DNA of 64,000 nucleotides from Bifidobacterium tissieri (GCF_002259645.1 NZ_MWWV01000007.1:1-64000), one strand, 5' to 3'; counted from the stretch's first letter, positions 53,715 to 63,142 are shown. Made by a program: numbers and translations. Notes: generated from the letters alone by a model not told the origin.

Positions 53715-54569
53715 TCAGCTCATGTACAGCCTCGAATACAGGGTCTCGTGCTGCATGGCGGCGATGTCGAGATACGCGCCGGAAATGCCCAGATCGTCCG
53801 GTTTGAGCGTGAACGCCACGTCGACCGCCTGCACCAGATTCGGGAACGAATCGTGCAAGGCCACCTGACCGGCATACTGGCTGAGCGGAATCGCCTTCGC
53901 CGCGCACATGGTGAGCGCACTGATCAGCGAATATCCGTACGTGACGGCCGCGCTGCGCAGACTCGCCGCATGATCGGCCGCATACAATCCCATTGCGATC
54001 GCGTGCAGACCGCGGCAGCGGCCGTCGGCGATCAGACGCCGATATCGTGCCAGATGCGGACTGTTGTGTTCGATGCCGCCGTCGGCGGTCGGGGCGGAGT
54101 CTGCCCCGTTCGCGTCCATCTTCTCCACGAGTTTGATCAGACGGGCGCACATGCGCTCGCTGCCGTCACGAATCTCACGCGCGGACTGCAGCGCCGAACA
54201 CAGCGCGTCCAACTCCTCGATCCGCGTATCCAAACCGCGTTCGGACAACCGCGAATCCTGCGCGTACCGTCCGGCGATCACCATCTGCCCGATCTCCTTG
54301 TAGGGAGCGACCTCCAGATAGTTCTTCAGATACTGCTCGAAGTCGGGGCCTCGGCGGAGAAAGTCCCGCTGCACAAACGTCTCCATGCCGTTCGACAGTG
54401 CAAACGCGCCGATCGGGAACACGCTGTCGCACACCTGCAGCATGGCCAGATGCCGTGCCTCGATCTCATCCGGCGACAGGCCGGTTGGTTCCGCGCCCGG
54501 CGCGGTGGCCGTTGCCGACGAATGAGAGCGGGTGCCCGGGCGTGTTTGGGTGCGAACATTTCGGGTCAT
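53715..54569 (-). CDS. ureF: Urease accessory protein UreF
   Basis: A 284-residue UreF. Core stretch LQVCDSVFPIGAFALSNGMETFVQRDFL and ending QHETLYSRLYMS are typical. It bridges UreD and UreG in the maturation complex. The first 38 residues are a Thr/Ala/Pro-rich extension not typical of UreF; a later start cannot be excluded. It is 81 bp downstream of ureE. Confidence 0.9.
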   Translation of the reverse strand: MTRNVRTQTRPGTRSHSSATATAPGAEPTGLSPDEIEARHLAMLQVCDSVFPIGAFALSNGMETFVQRDFLRRGPDFEQYLKNYLEVAPYKEIGQMVIAGRYAQDSRLSERGLDTRIEELDALCSALQSAREIRDGSERMCARLIKLVEKMDANGADSAPTADGGIEHNSPHLARYRRLIADGRCRGLHAIAMGLYAADHAASLRSAAVTYGYSLISALTMCAAKAIPLSQYAGQVALHDSFPNLVQAVDVAFTLKPDDLGISGAYLDIAAMQHETLYSRLYMS

Positions 54570-54650
54570 GATGGTCCTCGATGAGTGTGATGGTCCGGTG
54601 GTCCGAATGCGGGCCGGCGGTCGGGAAGGACGACCGACCCGCCTGGCGGA

Positions 54651-55337
54651 TCAGTGGGTGTGCCAGGTCCTGCCGCCGTCGTGGCTGTGCGAGCCGTCGG
54701 GACGGTGCAGCACGCCGTTCACTTCGTATTCGCCATCGACGTGGCTGGCGTGATCATGGCCGTGCTCGTGCTCGTGCGCATGATCGTGCGAGTGCTCATG
54801 CCCGGCGTCGGCTGCCCAGTCCTTGTCCGCCTCGGCCTCCTGCTCCTCCTCGGCCAGATCGCCGGTCGTCTTGTTCGTGCCGGGGATGATCGTGCCCGAA
54901 CCGGCATGCGCCTTGACGATCAGGAATCCATCGAATCCGCCCTCGATGATGTGCGGCTCATAGCCGATCTTCTTCGTGTACTCCATCGTCGGATGATCGT
55001 ACGGCACGAGCACACGGTCGTTCTCCACCTTCAGACTCAGGTGACGGTTGCCCAGCTCAAAGCAGAGGCGCCCCATCTCCTTCATCGAATCCACCGGAAT
55101 CTCGATGAGCTGCGCCGACTTGATCTTCGCGTAATACCGCTTGTCGTCCGTCTCGGCCAGCACATCGCCGTCCTTGATCGTGCGGCCGACCATCACGCCG
55201 AACTCGGTGCCGTCCTCCGCCACCTTGGCCATGCGCTTCTTGTCGGTCTCGAACCATTCGAAGTCGATCGGCACGCTCAGCTTGCCGTCCTTCGGAGGAT
55301 TCTCGATGATGTTGCCGCTGATGCTGTTCGCGATCAT
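54651..55337 (-). CDS. ureE: Urease nickel chaperone UreE
   Basis: A 228-residue UreE with a His-rich nickel-binding tail: residues 180-199 are nearly every second residue His, and more His close the protein. Body: LVPYDHPTMEYTKKIGYEPHIIEGGFDGF and QLIEIPVDSMKEMGRLCFELGNRHL (metal-site region). Start at 55337 after AAAGGCGG. First gene of the accessory strand, divergent from the nickel transporter genes. Confidence 0.92.
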   Translation of the reverse strand: MIANSISGNIIENPPKDGKLSVPIDFEWFETDKKRMAKVAEDGTEFGVMVGRTIKDGDVLAETDDKRYYAKIKSAQLIEIPVDSMKEMGRLCFELGNRHLSLKVENDRVLVPYDHPTMEYTKKIGYEPHIIEGGFDGFLIVKAHAGSGTIIPGTNKTTGDLAEEEQEAEADKDWAADAGHEHSHDHAHEHEHGHDHASHVDGEYEVNGVLHRPDGSHSHDGGRTWHTH

Positions 55338-55759
55338 GACGCCGCCTTTCGCGGAAAATCCGCACCGTATCCCGACAGTCATGCCGTGCGTGCGCGGCCG
55401 GCTGTCATCACATTTCGCGGCCAAGAATAATGCTCAAAAAAACATGCGTGTAACGGGGAAATCACCGGTTTCATACGACCGTATCGTCGGCGTGTCGTGT
55501 GGTTTGTCATGTGCTGTTTTCGTTGGAATCTCAACGAAACAACGTATTCGATATCCCATGTTTACATGGGTGAAATCGGACTTCCTACCATATTTCTCGG
55601 GGCTTTGGGCCTGACCGGCCGCAATCCGTGACCGGCCGCGTCCTTCCCGGTCCCGTGTGCAGTGCCCGCTCGCTGCATACGTGAAAAAATGCGGCAATCT
55701 GGCAATTCGTGCGCAGCCGCAAGCCGCGAGTGGGCGGAAGGAAAGGAAGGACGATCGTC
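55338..55759. promoter_or_regulatory. Divergent ureE / nickel transporter promoter region
   Basis: 422 bp with no gene. It contains a palindromic box CGTTGGAATCTCAACG at 55521-55536 closely matching the two boxes at 5123 and 5210. A shared regulator for sulfite reduction and urease/nickel loci is implied. Confidence 0.6.
55521..55536. promoter_or_regulatory. Palindromic box CGTTG-N6-CAACG, copy 3
   Basis: Same outer pentamers and the same GAAT start of the spacer as copy 1. It lies 184 bp upstream of ureE and 224 bp upstream of the nickel transporter start. Confidence 0.6.
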
Positions 55760-56821
55760 ATGGTCACCAACGACGTTGTTACGCTGTCAATGCACATTCC
55801 CGACAACTATCTGTCGCCGTCCACCGGTCTGATGTTCACCGTCATCATGATTCCGATCTGGGGGCTGTGCCTCAAATACGTGATGACCCACGCCAACCAT
55901 GAACGGATGGCGTATCTTGGTGCGGGCGCGGCGTTCTCGTTCCTCATCATGATGTTCAATGTGCCGTGCCCCGGCGGCACGACGGCGCACGCGGTGGGAG
56001 GGTCGCTGATCGCCATCCTACTTGGGCCGCAGTACGCCACGGTTGCGGTTTCGGTGGCGTTGCTGCTGCAGGCGTTGCTGTTCGGCGACGGCGGCCTGAT
56101 CACGTACGGTGCGAACTGCTTCAACATGGCATTCGTGCTGCCGTTCGTGGCGTACGGACTGTATACGTTGCTGACGAAGGCGCTCGCGTCCGGATGGAAG
56201 GAGCGTGTGGCCTCGTTCATCGGAGCCTACGTGGGTATCACGCTTGCCGCGCTCTGCGTGGCCTTGGAGCTTGGCGTGCAGCCGATGCTGTTCCGCGATG
56301 CCGCCGGTCAGGCGCTGTACTTCCCGTATCCGGTAACCGTCTCGGTGCCGGCCATGCTGATTCCGCACCTGCTGATGGCCTCGATCATCGAGGGATTGGT
56401 CACCGTGGTGGTCGTGGAATTCGTCCGTCGTACCGCCCCTGAAATCGTGGCGGGCGCGGCCAAGCCTGCCGCCGATGGCAAGGCTGCCAAGGGACTGAGG
56501 ACCCCGGTCTGGATCGGTCTTGGACTGCTCGCCGTCATCTCTCCGATCGGTCTGCTCGCCACGGGCAGCGCCTACGGTGAGTGGGGAGCCGAGGAATTCA
56601 AGGAGGCCACAGGCCTGAGCTACGTGCCCGATCAGATCGCGCACGGATTCTCCTGGAATGCGCTGCTTCCCGACTACTCCATGCAGGGACTGCCCGACTG
56701 GGCCGGCTATATTCTTTCCGCGGTGATCGGCATCGCCGTGATGACCATCGTGTTCCGTCTGCTGGCGTCGGGCGTCAAGGATGCCTCTGCATCCAAGGGC
56801 ACCAAGGCGACTACCGCATGA
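55760..56821 (+). CDS. nikM: ECF nickel/cobalt transporter S component with PDGLE domain (NikMN/CbiM-like)
   Basis: A 353-residue membrane protein. CbiM/NikM core: MHIPDNYLSPSTG, VPCPGGTTAHAVGGSLIAILLGPQYAT, LLQALLFGDGGLITYGANCFNMAFVLPF. The C-terminal third (from TPVWIGLGLLAVISPIGLLATGSAYGEWG) resembles the PDGLE/NikN part fused on. The ribosome site GGAAGGA fits ATG 55760, but in this family the metal is held by an N-terminal Met-His, which here would begin at residue 11 (55790). Either that inner ATG is used or a ten-residue leader is removed. Urease downstream need makes nickel the likelier metal. Confidence 0.85.
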   Translation: MVTNDVVTLSMHIPDNYLSPSTGLMFTVIMIPIWGLCLKYVMTHANHERMAYLGAGAAFSFLIMMFNVPCPGGTTAHAVGGSLIAILLGPQYATVAVSVALLLQALLFGDGGLITYGANCFNMAFVLPFVAYGLYTLLTKALASGWKERVASFIGAYVGITLAALCVALELGVQPMLFRDAAGQALYFPYPVTVSVPAMLIPHLLMASIIEGLVTVVVVEFVRRTAPEIVAGAAKPAADGKAAKGLRTPVWIGLGLLAVISPIGLLATGSAYGEWGAEEFKEATGLSYVPDQIAHGFSWNALLPDYSMQGLPDWAGYILSAVIGIAVMTIVFRLLASGVKDASASKGTKATTA

Positions 56822-56878
56822 TGCTGCCCTGATCGAGTGCCGATTGGGTTTCTGACTGGGTTCTGACTGGGGAAGGCA

Positions 56879-57763
56879 ATGTCATCAACGTCATCCACGA
56901 CAACAACCATGACGGCGGCGGTCGCGTCGGGATCGTCCTCTGCTGGTTCCGCGCTGCCGGATTGGCTTGCCGAATCGGAGTCATACGAACCGCTCAACGA
57001 CCGTTCGACGTTCATCGAGAAGAATCTGGGGTCCATCGGTTCCGCGCTCGCTGAAGTCGCTGACGGAGGACAGCCGGAGCTCGTTTCCAGCCCGGTCGAT
57101 CGTCTGCTCTGCCGAGTCTCCCCGGCTATGCGACTATTGGGGCTGATCTCGGCCATCATCTGCGTCAATGCGACGCGCAACATGACCTTCGGCTATATCA
57201 TGCTGGCCGTGGTGCTGGTGGCGCTCGCCATACGTCCGGCACGATTGATGAAAACCGTGCTGTTCGGTGGGCTCGGCATCGCCGGGCTGAGCGCGGTGAT
57301 CGCCCTGCCATCGATACTGATCGGACAATATGAGGCTCCGGCGCGGTTGTTCATCCGCGCATTCATCACCGTGTCGCTGACCATAGGGCTTGCGAGAACG
57401 GTGCCGTGGAACCGGCTGATCGCCGGTCTGCGCGGATTGCACATACCGAATGCGGTGGTGTACGTCTGCGATGTGACCATCCAGTTCATCGACATTCTGG
57501 GACGATCCATGCTGCTGCTTCTCGATGCCCTACGGCTACGGAGCGTTGGCCGGAACTCCCGCAAACTCACTTCGGCCGGGCATATCATCGGCACGGTGTT
57601 CCTGCTGGCGAACCGTCGTGCCAAGGAAATGGGGGAGGCCATGCTCTGCCGCGGCTTCGAGGGGGAGTATCGCATTGCGAAGGAGCGCATGCTGACCGCG
57701 GCGAACGCGGTGTACACGTGCGTGATCACCCTGATGATCGCCGCGGCGGTGTATTTCGGATGA
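56879..57763 (+). CDS. nikQ: ECF transporter T component (CbiQ/NikQ-like)
   Basis: A 294-residue transmembrane coupling protein. Helices around residues 85-140 (MRLLGLISAIICVNATRN..., YIMLAVVLVALAIRP) and the cytosolic coupling motifs LDALRLRSVGRNSRKL and MGEAMLCRGFEGEYR (Ala/Arg-Gly type) mark an EcfT protein. An 80-residue Ser/Thr-rich N-terminal tail is longer than usual. It follows nikM by 57 bp. Confidence 0.87.
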   Translation: MSSTSSTTTTMTAAVASGSSSAGSALPDWLAESESYEPLNDRSTFIEKNLGSIGSALAEVADGGQPELVSSPVDRLLCRVSPAMRLLGLISAIICVNATRNMTFGYIMLAVVLVALAIRPARLMKTVLFGGLGIAGLSAVIALPSILIGQYEAPARLFIRAFITVSLTIGLARTVPWNRLIAGLRGLHIPNAVVYVCDVTIQFIDILGRSMLLLLDALRLRSVGRNSRKLTSAGHIIGTVFLLANRRAKEMGEAMLCRGFEGEYRIAKERMLTAANAVYTCVITLMIAAAVYFG

Positions 57764-57792
57764 TTCCGGGCGCGAATCGGCCATCAGGTCGG

Positions 57793-57988
57793 GCAATCTG
57801 CGAGTTCTGTGCGGATTTGCCGAAGTGCAGACACCAATCTTCGAGTTCTGTGCGGTCATATGCCTCAATGCCATAGTAGGACTGTTGGAATTCCAAGCCT
57901 CATACTTGGTATATGACGTTATATCCGCACAGAACTCGCAGATTGATGTCTGCAATGGCCTGGAATCCGCACAGAACTCGTAGATTGC
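57793..57988. repeat. 196-bp palindromic element, copy 1
   Basis: Outer arms 57793-57817 and 57964-57988 pair over 25 bp with one mismatch. Inside are two more repeats of CAATCTNNGAGTTCTG, one per half, and the exact centre is TTGGAATTCCAA (57885-57896). It lies just upstream of the ECF ATPase gene. No ORF. Confidence 0.8.
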
Positions 57989-58064
57989 TCAGTTTTTGGC
58001 CTTGGCCGGGCGCTCGAGCAGTGGATTCACACAATGACCTATGCACAATGAACGAGGAGAGATG

Positions 58065-58766
58065 ATGAACAGCGGACATGATGACGGAACGCCCCTTGTC
58101 GAGTTGCGGAACGCCTGCTTCTCATACCCGGGCGTGGAGGGGGACCCGCCCCACGAGGTGCTGCGCGGGTTCGACATGGTGCTTGATCGCGGCGAATCCG
58201 TGGCCCTGCTCGGCCCGAACGGCAGCGGCAAGACCACCATCATGCGCATTCTCAATGGTTTGGAATTCCTCTCCGCCGGAGAATACCGGTTCGACGGGAA
58301 CCGCATCACCCGAGATGCGCTCGCCGACAAGCGCTTCGCCAAGCGGCTGCATCAGCGCATCGGTTTCGTGTTCCAGAACTCCGAAACCCAACTGTTCTGC
58401 CCGTCGGTGGCCGAGGAGATCGCGTTCGGTCCGGCACAGATGGGGTTGCCGGACGAGGAGATTCATCGTCGCACCAACGACATCCTGCGACTGTTCGAGC
58501 TTGAACGATTCGCCGAACGGGCACCCTATCGCCTCAGCGGAGGCGAGAAGAAGCGTGTTGCCATCGCCTGCTGCATGTCGTTGAACCCCGATCTTCTCGT
58601 GCTCGATGAGCCCACCGACGGGCTTGACGAACGGAATACGGCCCTGGTCGTGCGCGTGCTCAACCAGTTCGTCGCCGCCGGCAAGTCCATCCTCGTCTCC
58701 ACGCATCACCACGACATCGTCGAGGCCTTGCACTCCCGCCGTATTCCCGTCCATCCGATCGAATAG
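58065..58766 (+). CDS. nikO: ECF transporter ATPase (CbiO/NikO-like)
   Basis: A 233-residue ABC ATPase. Walker A GPNGSGKTT, FQNSETQLFCPSVAEEIAFGP (typical CbiO Q-loop), signature LSGGEKKRVAIACC, Walker B LLVLDEPTDGLD, and STHHHDIVEAL. ATG 58065 lies at ideal distance from GAGGAG; ATG 58062 and 58041 are alternatives. It is separated from nikQ by 300 bp occupied by one 196-bp palindrome and followed by another, so its transcription may be separate. Confidence 0.9.
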   Translation: MNSGHDDGTPLVELRNACFSYPGVEGDPPHEVLRGFDMVLDRGESVALLGPNGSGKTTIMRILNGLEFLSAGEYRFDGNRITRDALADKRFAKRLHQRIGFVFQNSETQLFCPSVAEEIAFGPAQMGLPDEEIHRRTNDILRLFELERFAERAPYRLSGGEKKRVAIACCMSLNPDLLVLDEPTDGLDERNTALVVRVLNQFVAAGKSILVSTHHHDIVEALHSRRIPVHPIE

Positions 58767-58790
58767 CCGAATCCGAGCGGAAGAGGGCGG

Positions 58791-58986
58791 GCAATCTTTG
58801 AGTTCTGCAGTGATTTCACGCCGTTGCAGACATCAATCTCAAAGTTCTGAAGTATGCAATGCGTCACACCCATATACATTCATTGGAATTCCAAGGGTGA
58901 TACTCGTCATATCCCGTCTTGACACTTCAGAACTTGGAGATTGATATACGCACACCCTCACAATTACCGCAGAACTCGAAGATTGC
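58791..58986. repeat. 196-bp palindromic element, copy 2
   Basis: Same length and plan as 57793-57988 but diverged in sequence. Terminal 18-bp arms (GCAATCTTTGAGTTCTGC and its near-complement ending at 58986) pair with one mismatch; centre TTGGAATTCCAA at 58883-58894. The two copies flank the nikO gene. Confidence 0.8.
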
Positions 58987-59062
58987 CTACGAAACCCGTT
59001 GTGCGTTCAGTGCCGCTGGTAGATTGCTGGTTAGATGACCGATGGGCCGATGGGGGTGCCGG

Positions 59063-61201
59063 ATGAGTGTTCTGCCAATTGACGAGCTTCCTACCTACAC
59101 GGGCGATGATCTGGGTGCGATTCCCGACAAGACCGGTCAAGGCACCACATTCCGTGTATGGGCGCCAACCGCAAGCCGTGTCGAACTGCGACTGTTCTAC
59201 GAGGGTGGCGTTTGTGCTCCGGGCGTGCATGTCGAAGGCGTCGATGCCGATGTGATGCAGCAGCCGTACGCCACCTATGCGATGACCGCGGTGGCCGTGG
59301 TGCCTCGTCATGGCTCCGGTCCGCGCAACGCCAAGGAATTCGACGGCACCTGGCTGGTACACGTCGACGGTGTAGGCCACGGTGTCTACTACGACTACGT
59401 GGTGCACTTCCCAGACGGCCACGTATCCAGAACCGCCGACCCATGGGCGCGGGCCGCCGGCGCGAACGGCCGCCGCAGCATGGTCGTCGATCTGCGCAAA
59501 ACCGACCCCGACGGCTGGGCCGCCGACCAGGCCCCGCACATCCCCCTCAACGAGCTCGTGGTCTGGGAAACCCACGTCGGCGACTTCAGCAACGACTCCC
59601 ACAGTGGCATCCCCGACGAGCATCGGGGCACATATCTGGCCTTTACCCACAACAACACCAGCGTGGATGGCGAAGGCGATTTCCCCACATGCACGGCCTA
59701 CCTGCGACGGCTCGGCGTCACCGCGGTGCAGCTCATGCCGATCTTCGACTTCGGATCGGTGGACGAGGCCGCCGCGCGGGACGGCGACCCGCTCGACCGC
59801 GCCTACAACTGGGGCTATGACCCGGTCAACTACAACGTCCCCGAAGGCTCATACAGCACCGATCCGTTCGACGGCGCGGTACGCATCCGCGAATGCAAGC
59901 AGATGATCCAGGCGCTGCATACGGCCGGTTTCAAGGTCATCATGGACGTGGTCTACAACCACATGTATTCCGCCGACAACTGGCTGGAACGCATGGTGCC
60001 GGAATACTTCTGCCGCCGCTACGCCGGGGGAGCGCTGTCCAACGGCTCCGGCTGCGGCAGCGACATGGCGTCCGAACGGCCGATGATGCGCAAGTACATC
60101 GTCGATTCCGTGGCATACTGGGCGCGCGAATACCACATCGACGGATTCCGCTTCGACCTCATGGGCCTGATGGATGTCGACACCATGAACGCGGTGCGTG
60201 CCCGGCTGGATTCACTGCCCGGCGGTGCCGAGAAGATCCTGTACGGCGAACCGTGGGCCGCGGATATGACCGCGGTGTCGCCCGATGTCGTATTGGCCGG
60301 CAAGCGCGGCCTTTCGCGACTCGATCCGCGCATCGGATTCTTCAGCGACGACACGCGAGACGCCATACGTGGCAACATCTTCCACCATCGCAAGCCCGGT
60401 TACGTCTCCGGCGCGGCACTCGAGTTCGCACCGGCCATCCGTCATGCGGTCGACGGGTGGCGCGGCACCCAGGTGGAGGCCGCCAGCGTCGGCCAGTTCG
60501 TGCAATACATCTCCGCGCACGACGATCTGACGTTGTGGGACAAGCTGTGCATGGCCATGCGTTCGGTCGCGTTCGGTCATACGGACGCGTCGACCGCAAC
60601 CGGATTCACCGGCGTCTGGCCTGCGGAATCCGGCCCCACGCACGCCGAATATGACGCCGATCCCAGCCTGAGCGAGGACATCATGGATGCGAATCGCATG
60701 GCGGCCGGCATCATCGCCACGTCCGTGGGAATCCCGTTCATGCTTTCCGGCGAGGAATTCGCGCGCACCAAATACGGCTGCGACAACTCGTACGACCGAT
60801 CCGCCGAACTCAACCGACTAGATTGGCGTCGCGCCCGCCGGCTGCACGATCTGGTGGACTACTATGCGGCGCTGATCCGCATTCGCCGCGGCAACCCCGC
60901 ATATTTCGGCGGCCCCCGCATCGTTCCCGCCCGCGATGATTCCGTCGTGGTGTTCCGCGTGGGCAACGACTGCGTGACCGTCAACCCGACGCGGCAGACG
61001 GCATGGCAACATGTGTCGGCGTTGCGTGCCGTGCACGACTATGGCCAGTTCGCGCCGCTCGACGATTCCGCATGGGAGTGCGTGTTCAGTTCGCGCGGCC
61101 CCAAAGCGTGCGGCGAGGCGAATTGGGAGAGTTATGCGCAGGGGCATGAGCGACAGATCGCCATCCCGCCGCGCACCTTCTGCGTGTGGCGCAATGGCTG
61201 A
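59063..61201 (+). CDS. pulA: Type I pullulanase (GH13)
   Basis: A 712-residue alpha-1,6-debranching enzyme. N-terminal starch-binding-like region TTFRVWAPTASRVELRLFYEGG; diagnostic pullulanase motif YNWGYDPVNYNVPEGSYS; catalytic regions DVVYNHMY, GFRFDLMGLMD (nucleophile Asp), KILYGEPWA (acid Glu) and ISAHDDLTLWDK (Asp). No signal peptide or wall anchor, so intracellular; probably debranches glycogen or imported alpha-glucans alongside the alpha-glucosidase at 35933. Start at 59063 after GGGGG. Confidence 0.9.
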   Translation: MSVLPIDELPTYTGDDLGAIPDKTGQGTTFRVWAPTASRVELRLFYEGGVCAPGVHVEGVDADVMQQPYATYAMTAVAVVPRHGSGPRNAKEFDGTWLVHVDGVGHGVYYDYVVHFPDGHVSRTADPWARAAGANGRRSMVVDLRKTDPDGWAADQAPHIPLNELVVWETHVGDFSNDSHSGIPDEHRGTYLAFTHNNTSVDGEGDFPTCTAYLRRLGVTAVQLMPIFDFGSVDEAAARDGDPLDRAYNWGYDPVNYNVPEGSYSTDPFDGAVRIRECKQMIQALHTAGFKVIMDVVYNHMYSADNWLERMVPEYFCRRYAGGALSNGSGCGSDMASERPMMRKYIVDSVAYWAREYHIDGFRFDLMGLMDVDTMNAVRARLDSLPGGAEKILYGEPWAADMTAVSPDVVLAGKRGLSRLDPRIGFFSDDTRDAIRGNIFHHRKPGYVSGAALEFAPAIRHAVDGWRGTQVEAASVGQFVQYISAHDDLTLWDKLCMAMRSVAFGHTDASTATGFTGVWPAESGPTHAEYDADPSLSEDIMDANRMAAGIIATSVGIPFMLSGEEFARTKYGCDNSYDRSAELNRLDWRRARRLHDLVDYYAALIRIRRGNPAYFGGPRIVPARDDSVVVFRVGNDCVTVNPTRQTAWQHVSALRAVHDYGQFAPLDDSAWECVFSSRGPKACGEANWESYAQGHERQIAIPPRTFCVWRNG

Positions 61202-61278
61202 CGGTGGGGCTGGCGGCAGACTGCTGTCTGCGCCACGTCGTCAGGGAAGTCTGTCGCGGAATCGCGCTGATTGATAAT

Positions 61279-61293
61279 CGTTGATAACCAACG
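61279..61293. promoter_or_regulatory. CGTTG-N5-CAACG dyad upstream of LLM monooxygenase
   Basis: CGTTGATAACCAACG, about 155 bp before the start. It has the same pentamers as the CGTTG boxes but a spacer of five, so it may be a variant or coincidence. Confidence 0.35.
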
Positions 61294-61447
61294 TCTATAC
61301 GGCGTTCCGCGATTTCGGGGATTCCGCGGGATTTCGGGCGGCATAATGGCGATATCCGTGGTGTGCGTCTGGGGAGGCGTGCGCCGATTTCGCCGAACGC
61401 CGTCCGCGGGGAGAGCGTTCGGGCCGTCGTCATGAAAGGACGCTTCA

Positions 61448-62869
61448 GTGGGGAACAACGCCGCCAACAGCAATGACCATCAGTTCAACAGCCCGGCCAA
61501 ACGCCAGATTCACTTCAACGGATTCGTCAAGGACTGCGTGGGCCATCAGTCGTCGGGCATGTGGCGATACCCCGGCGACCGGTCGGCGGAATACACCGAC
61601 ATCAATCATTGGATCGAACTGGCGAAACTGTTCGAGCGCGGCCGTTTCGACGCCATGTTCATCGCCGATCTGGTCGGCTACTTCGACGTGTACGGCGGCA
61701 ATGTGGACTCCGCGTTGCGCACCGCCTCGCAGCTGCCGATCAACGATCCGACCACGCTGATCTCGGCCATGTCCGTGGCCACCGAAAACCTTGGATTCGG
61801 CGTGACCGCCGGCGTCTTCTACGAGCATCCGTACACGTTCGCGCGCCGCATGAGCTCGCTCGACCACATCACCAACGGCCGTGTGGGCTGGAACGTGGTG
61901 ACCGGCTATCTGCCGTCCGCACTGCGCAACATGGGTCAGGACGACATTCCGCACGACAAGCGCTACGACTACGCCGACGAATACCTCGAGGTGCTGTACA
62001 AGCTGTGGGAGGGCTCGTGGGAGGACGACGCAGTGGTGAAGGACAAGGCGCACGACGTGTACGCCGACCCGGCCAAGGTGCACGAGATCAACCATCACGG
62101 CGAGTTCTTCGATGTGCCCGGCATCCATCTGTGCGAGCCGTCGCCGCAGCGCACGCCGGTGATCTTCCAGGCCGGAACCTCGCCGCGTGGCATCAAGTTC
62201 GCCGCCGAGAACGCCGAGGCCATCTTCGTGACCGGCCCCACGCCGGAACTGGTCGCGCCGCAGGTGAAGAAGGTGCGTGACTCGCTCGAGGCCGCCGGCC
62301 GTGGCCGCTACGACGCCCGTGTGCTCATGATGCTCACCGTGATCACCGGCAACACCGAGCAGGAGGCGTGGGACAAGTACCACGACTACGAGCGGTATGC
62401 GTCCACCGAGGGCGCGCTCACACTGTATTCCGGATGGATCGGCACCGACCTGTCGAAGTACGATCTCGACCAGCCGCTCGACGACATCGACTCCAACGCC
62501 ATCCAGTCCACGGCCGCCAACATGCAGAAGGTCAAGGGCGACGACGGCAAGCGCTGGACGGTGCGAGACATCGCCGTGCGTCGCGCGATCGGCGGCAATA
62601 GCCCGGTGATCATCGGTTCCGGCGAGCAGGTGGCCGACGAACTGCAGCGCATCGTCGAACTGACCGACGTGGACGGATTCAATCTCGCCTATGTGACCAA
62701 TCCCGGCACGTTCGAGGACATCATCGACTATGTGGTGCCGATTCTGCAGGAGCGTGGGGTCTATCAGACCGAGTACGCGCCCGGTACGCTGCGCAACAAA
62801 CTGTTCGGCAAGGGCGATCATCTCAATCCGAACCACCGCGGATACCAGTACAAGGTGTCCCGTCCGTAG
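61448..62869 (+). CDS. LLM-class flavin monooxygenase (NtaA/DmoA/SnaA-like)
   Basis: A 473-residue FMN-dependent luciferase-like monooxygenase of the NtaA/SnaA/DszA/DmoA group. Typical stretches: IQFHFNGF-like start, LAKLFERGRFDAMFIADLVG, TENLGFGVTAGVFYEHPYTFARRMSSLDHITNGRVGWNVVTGYLPSALRNMG, and PQRTPVIFQAGTSPRGIKFAAENAEAIFV. Members oxidise sulfur or nitrogen compounds with O2 and reduced FMN. The start is GTG with GAAAGGA upstream. Such an O2-using enzyme is unexpected in an anaerobe; a role in low-oxygen sulfur-compound use or a different reaction is possible. Confidence 0.82.
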   Translation: MGNNAANSNDHQFNSPAKRQIHFNGFVKDCVGHQSSGMWRYPGDRSAEYTDINHWIELAKLFERGRFDAMFIADLVGYFDVYGGNVDSALRTASQLPINDPTTLISAMSVATENLGFGVTAGVFYEHPYTFARRMSSLDHITNGRVGWNVVTGYLPSALRNMGQDDIPHDKRYDYADEYLEVLYKLWEGSWEDDAVVKDKAHDVYADPAKVHEINHHGEFFDVPGIHLCEPSPQRTPVIFQAGTSPRGIKFAAENAEAIFVTGPTPELVAPQVKKVRDSLEAAGRGRYDARVLMMLTVITGNTEQEAWDKYHDYERYASTEGALTLYSGWIGTDLSKYDLDQPLDDIDSNAIQSTAANMQKVKGDDGKRWTVRDIAVRRAIGGNSPVIIGSGEQVADELQRIVELTDVDGFNLAYVTNPGTFEDIIDYVVPILQERGVYQTEYAPGTLRNKLFGKGDHLNPNHRGYQYKVSRP

Positions 62870-63142
62870 CCGTGTCCGGTGCGGACTTGGCGGAGTGTTC
62901 GACGGCTGTTAACCGTCCGTTGCCGAAATTCATGTAGCGGTTGCCCGGGGGATGCCCCCCGGACGATTGACGGGCATAGCGTTCCCACATAGGGAGCATT
63001 CCCTCAGCGGTAAGGATGCCGGCTGGCCTGTTGGCGTGATCGTGGATCATGCCCTTGGGACAGCCGGCATAATACATCGGTCAGCGTCGACATGACGTGC
63101 GATCGAGCAACCGTTGCTCGAAGATGGAATTGAGGTATGGAA
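62870..63142. other. Intergenic region before alkaline phosphatase
   Basis: Contains an exact 10-bp inverted repeat ATGCCGGCTG (63016-63025) / CAGCCGGCAT (63061-63070), which could form the promoter-proximal dyad. No ORF with a ribosome site. Confidence 0.4.
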
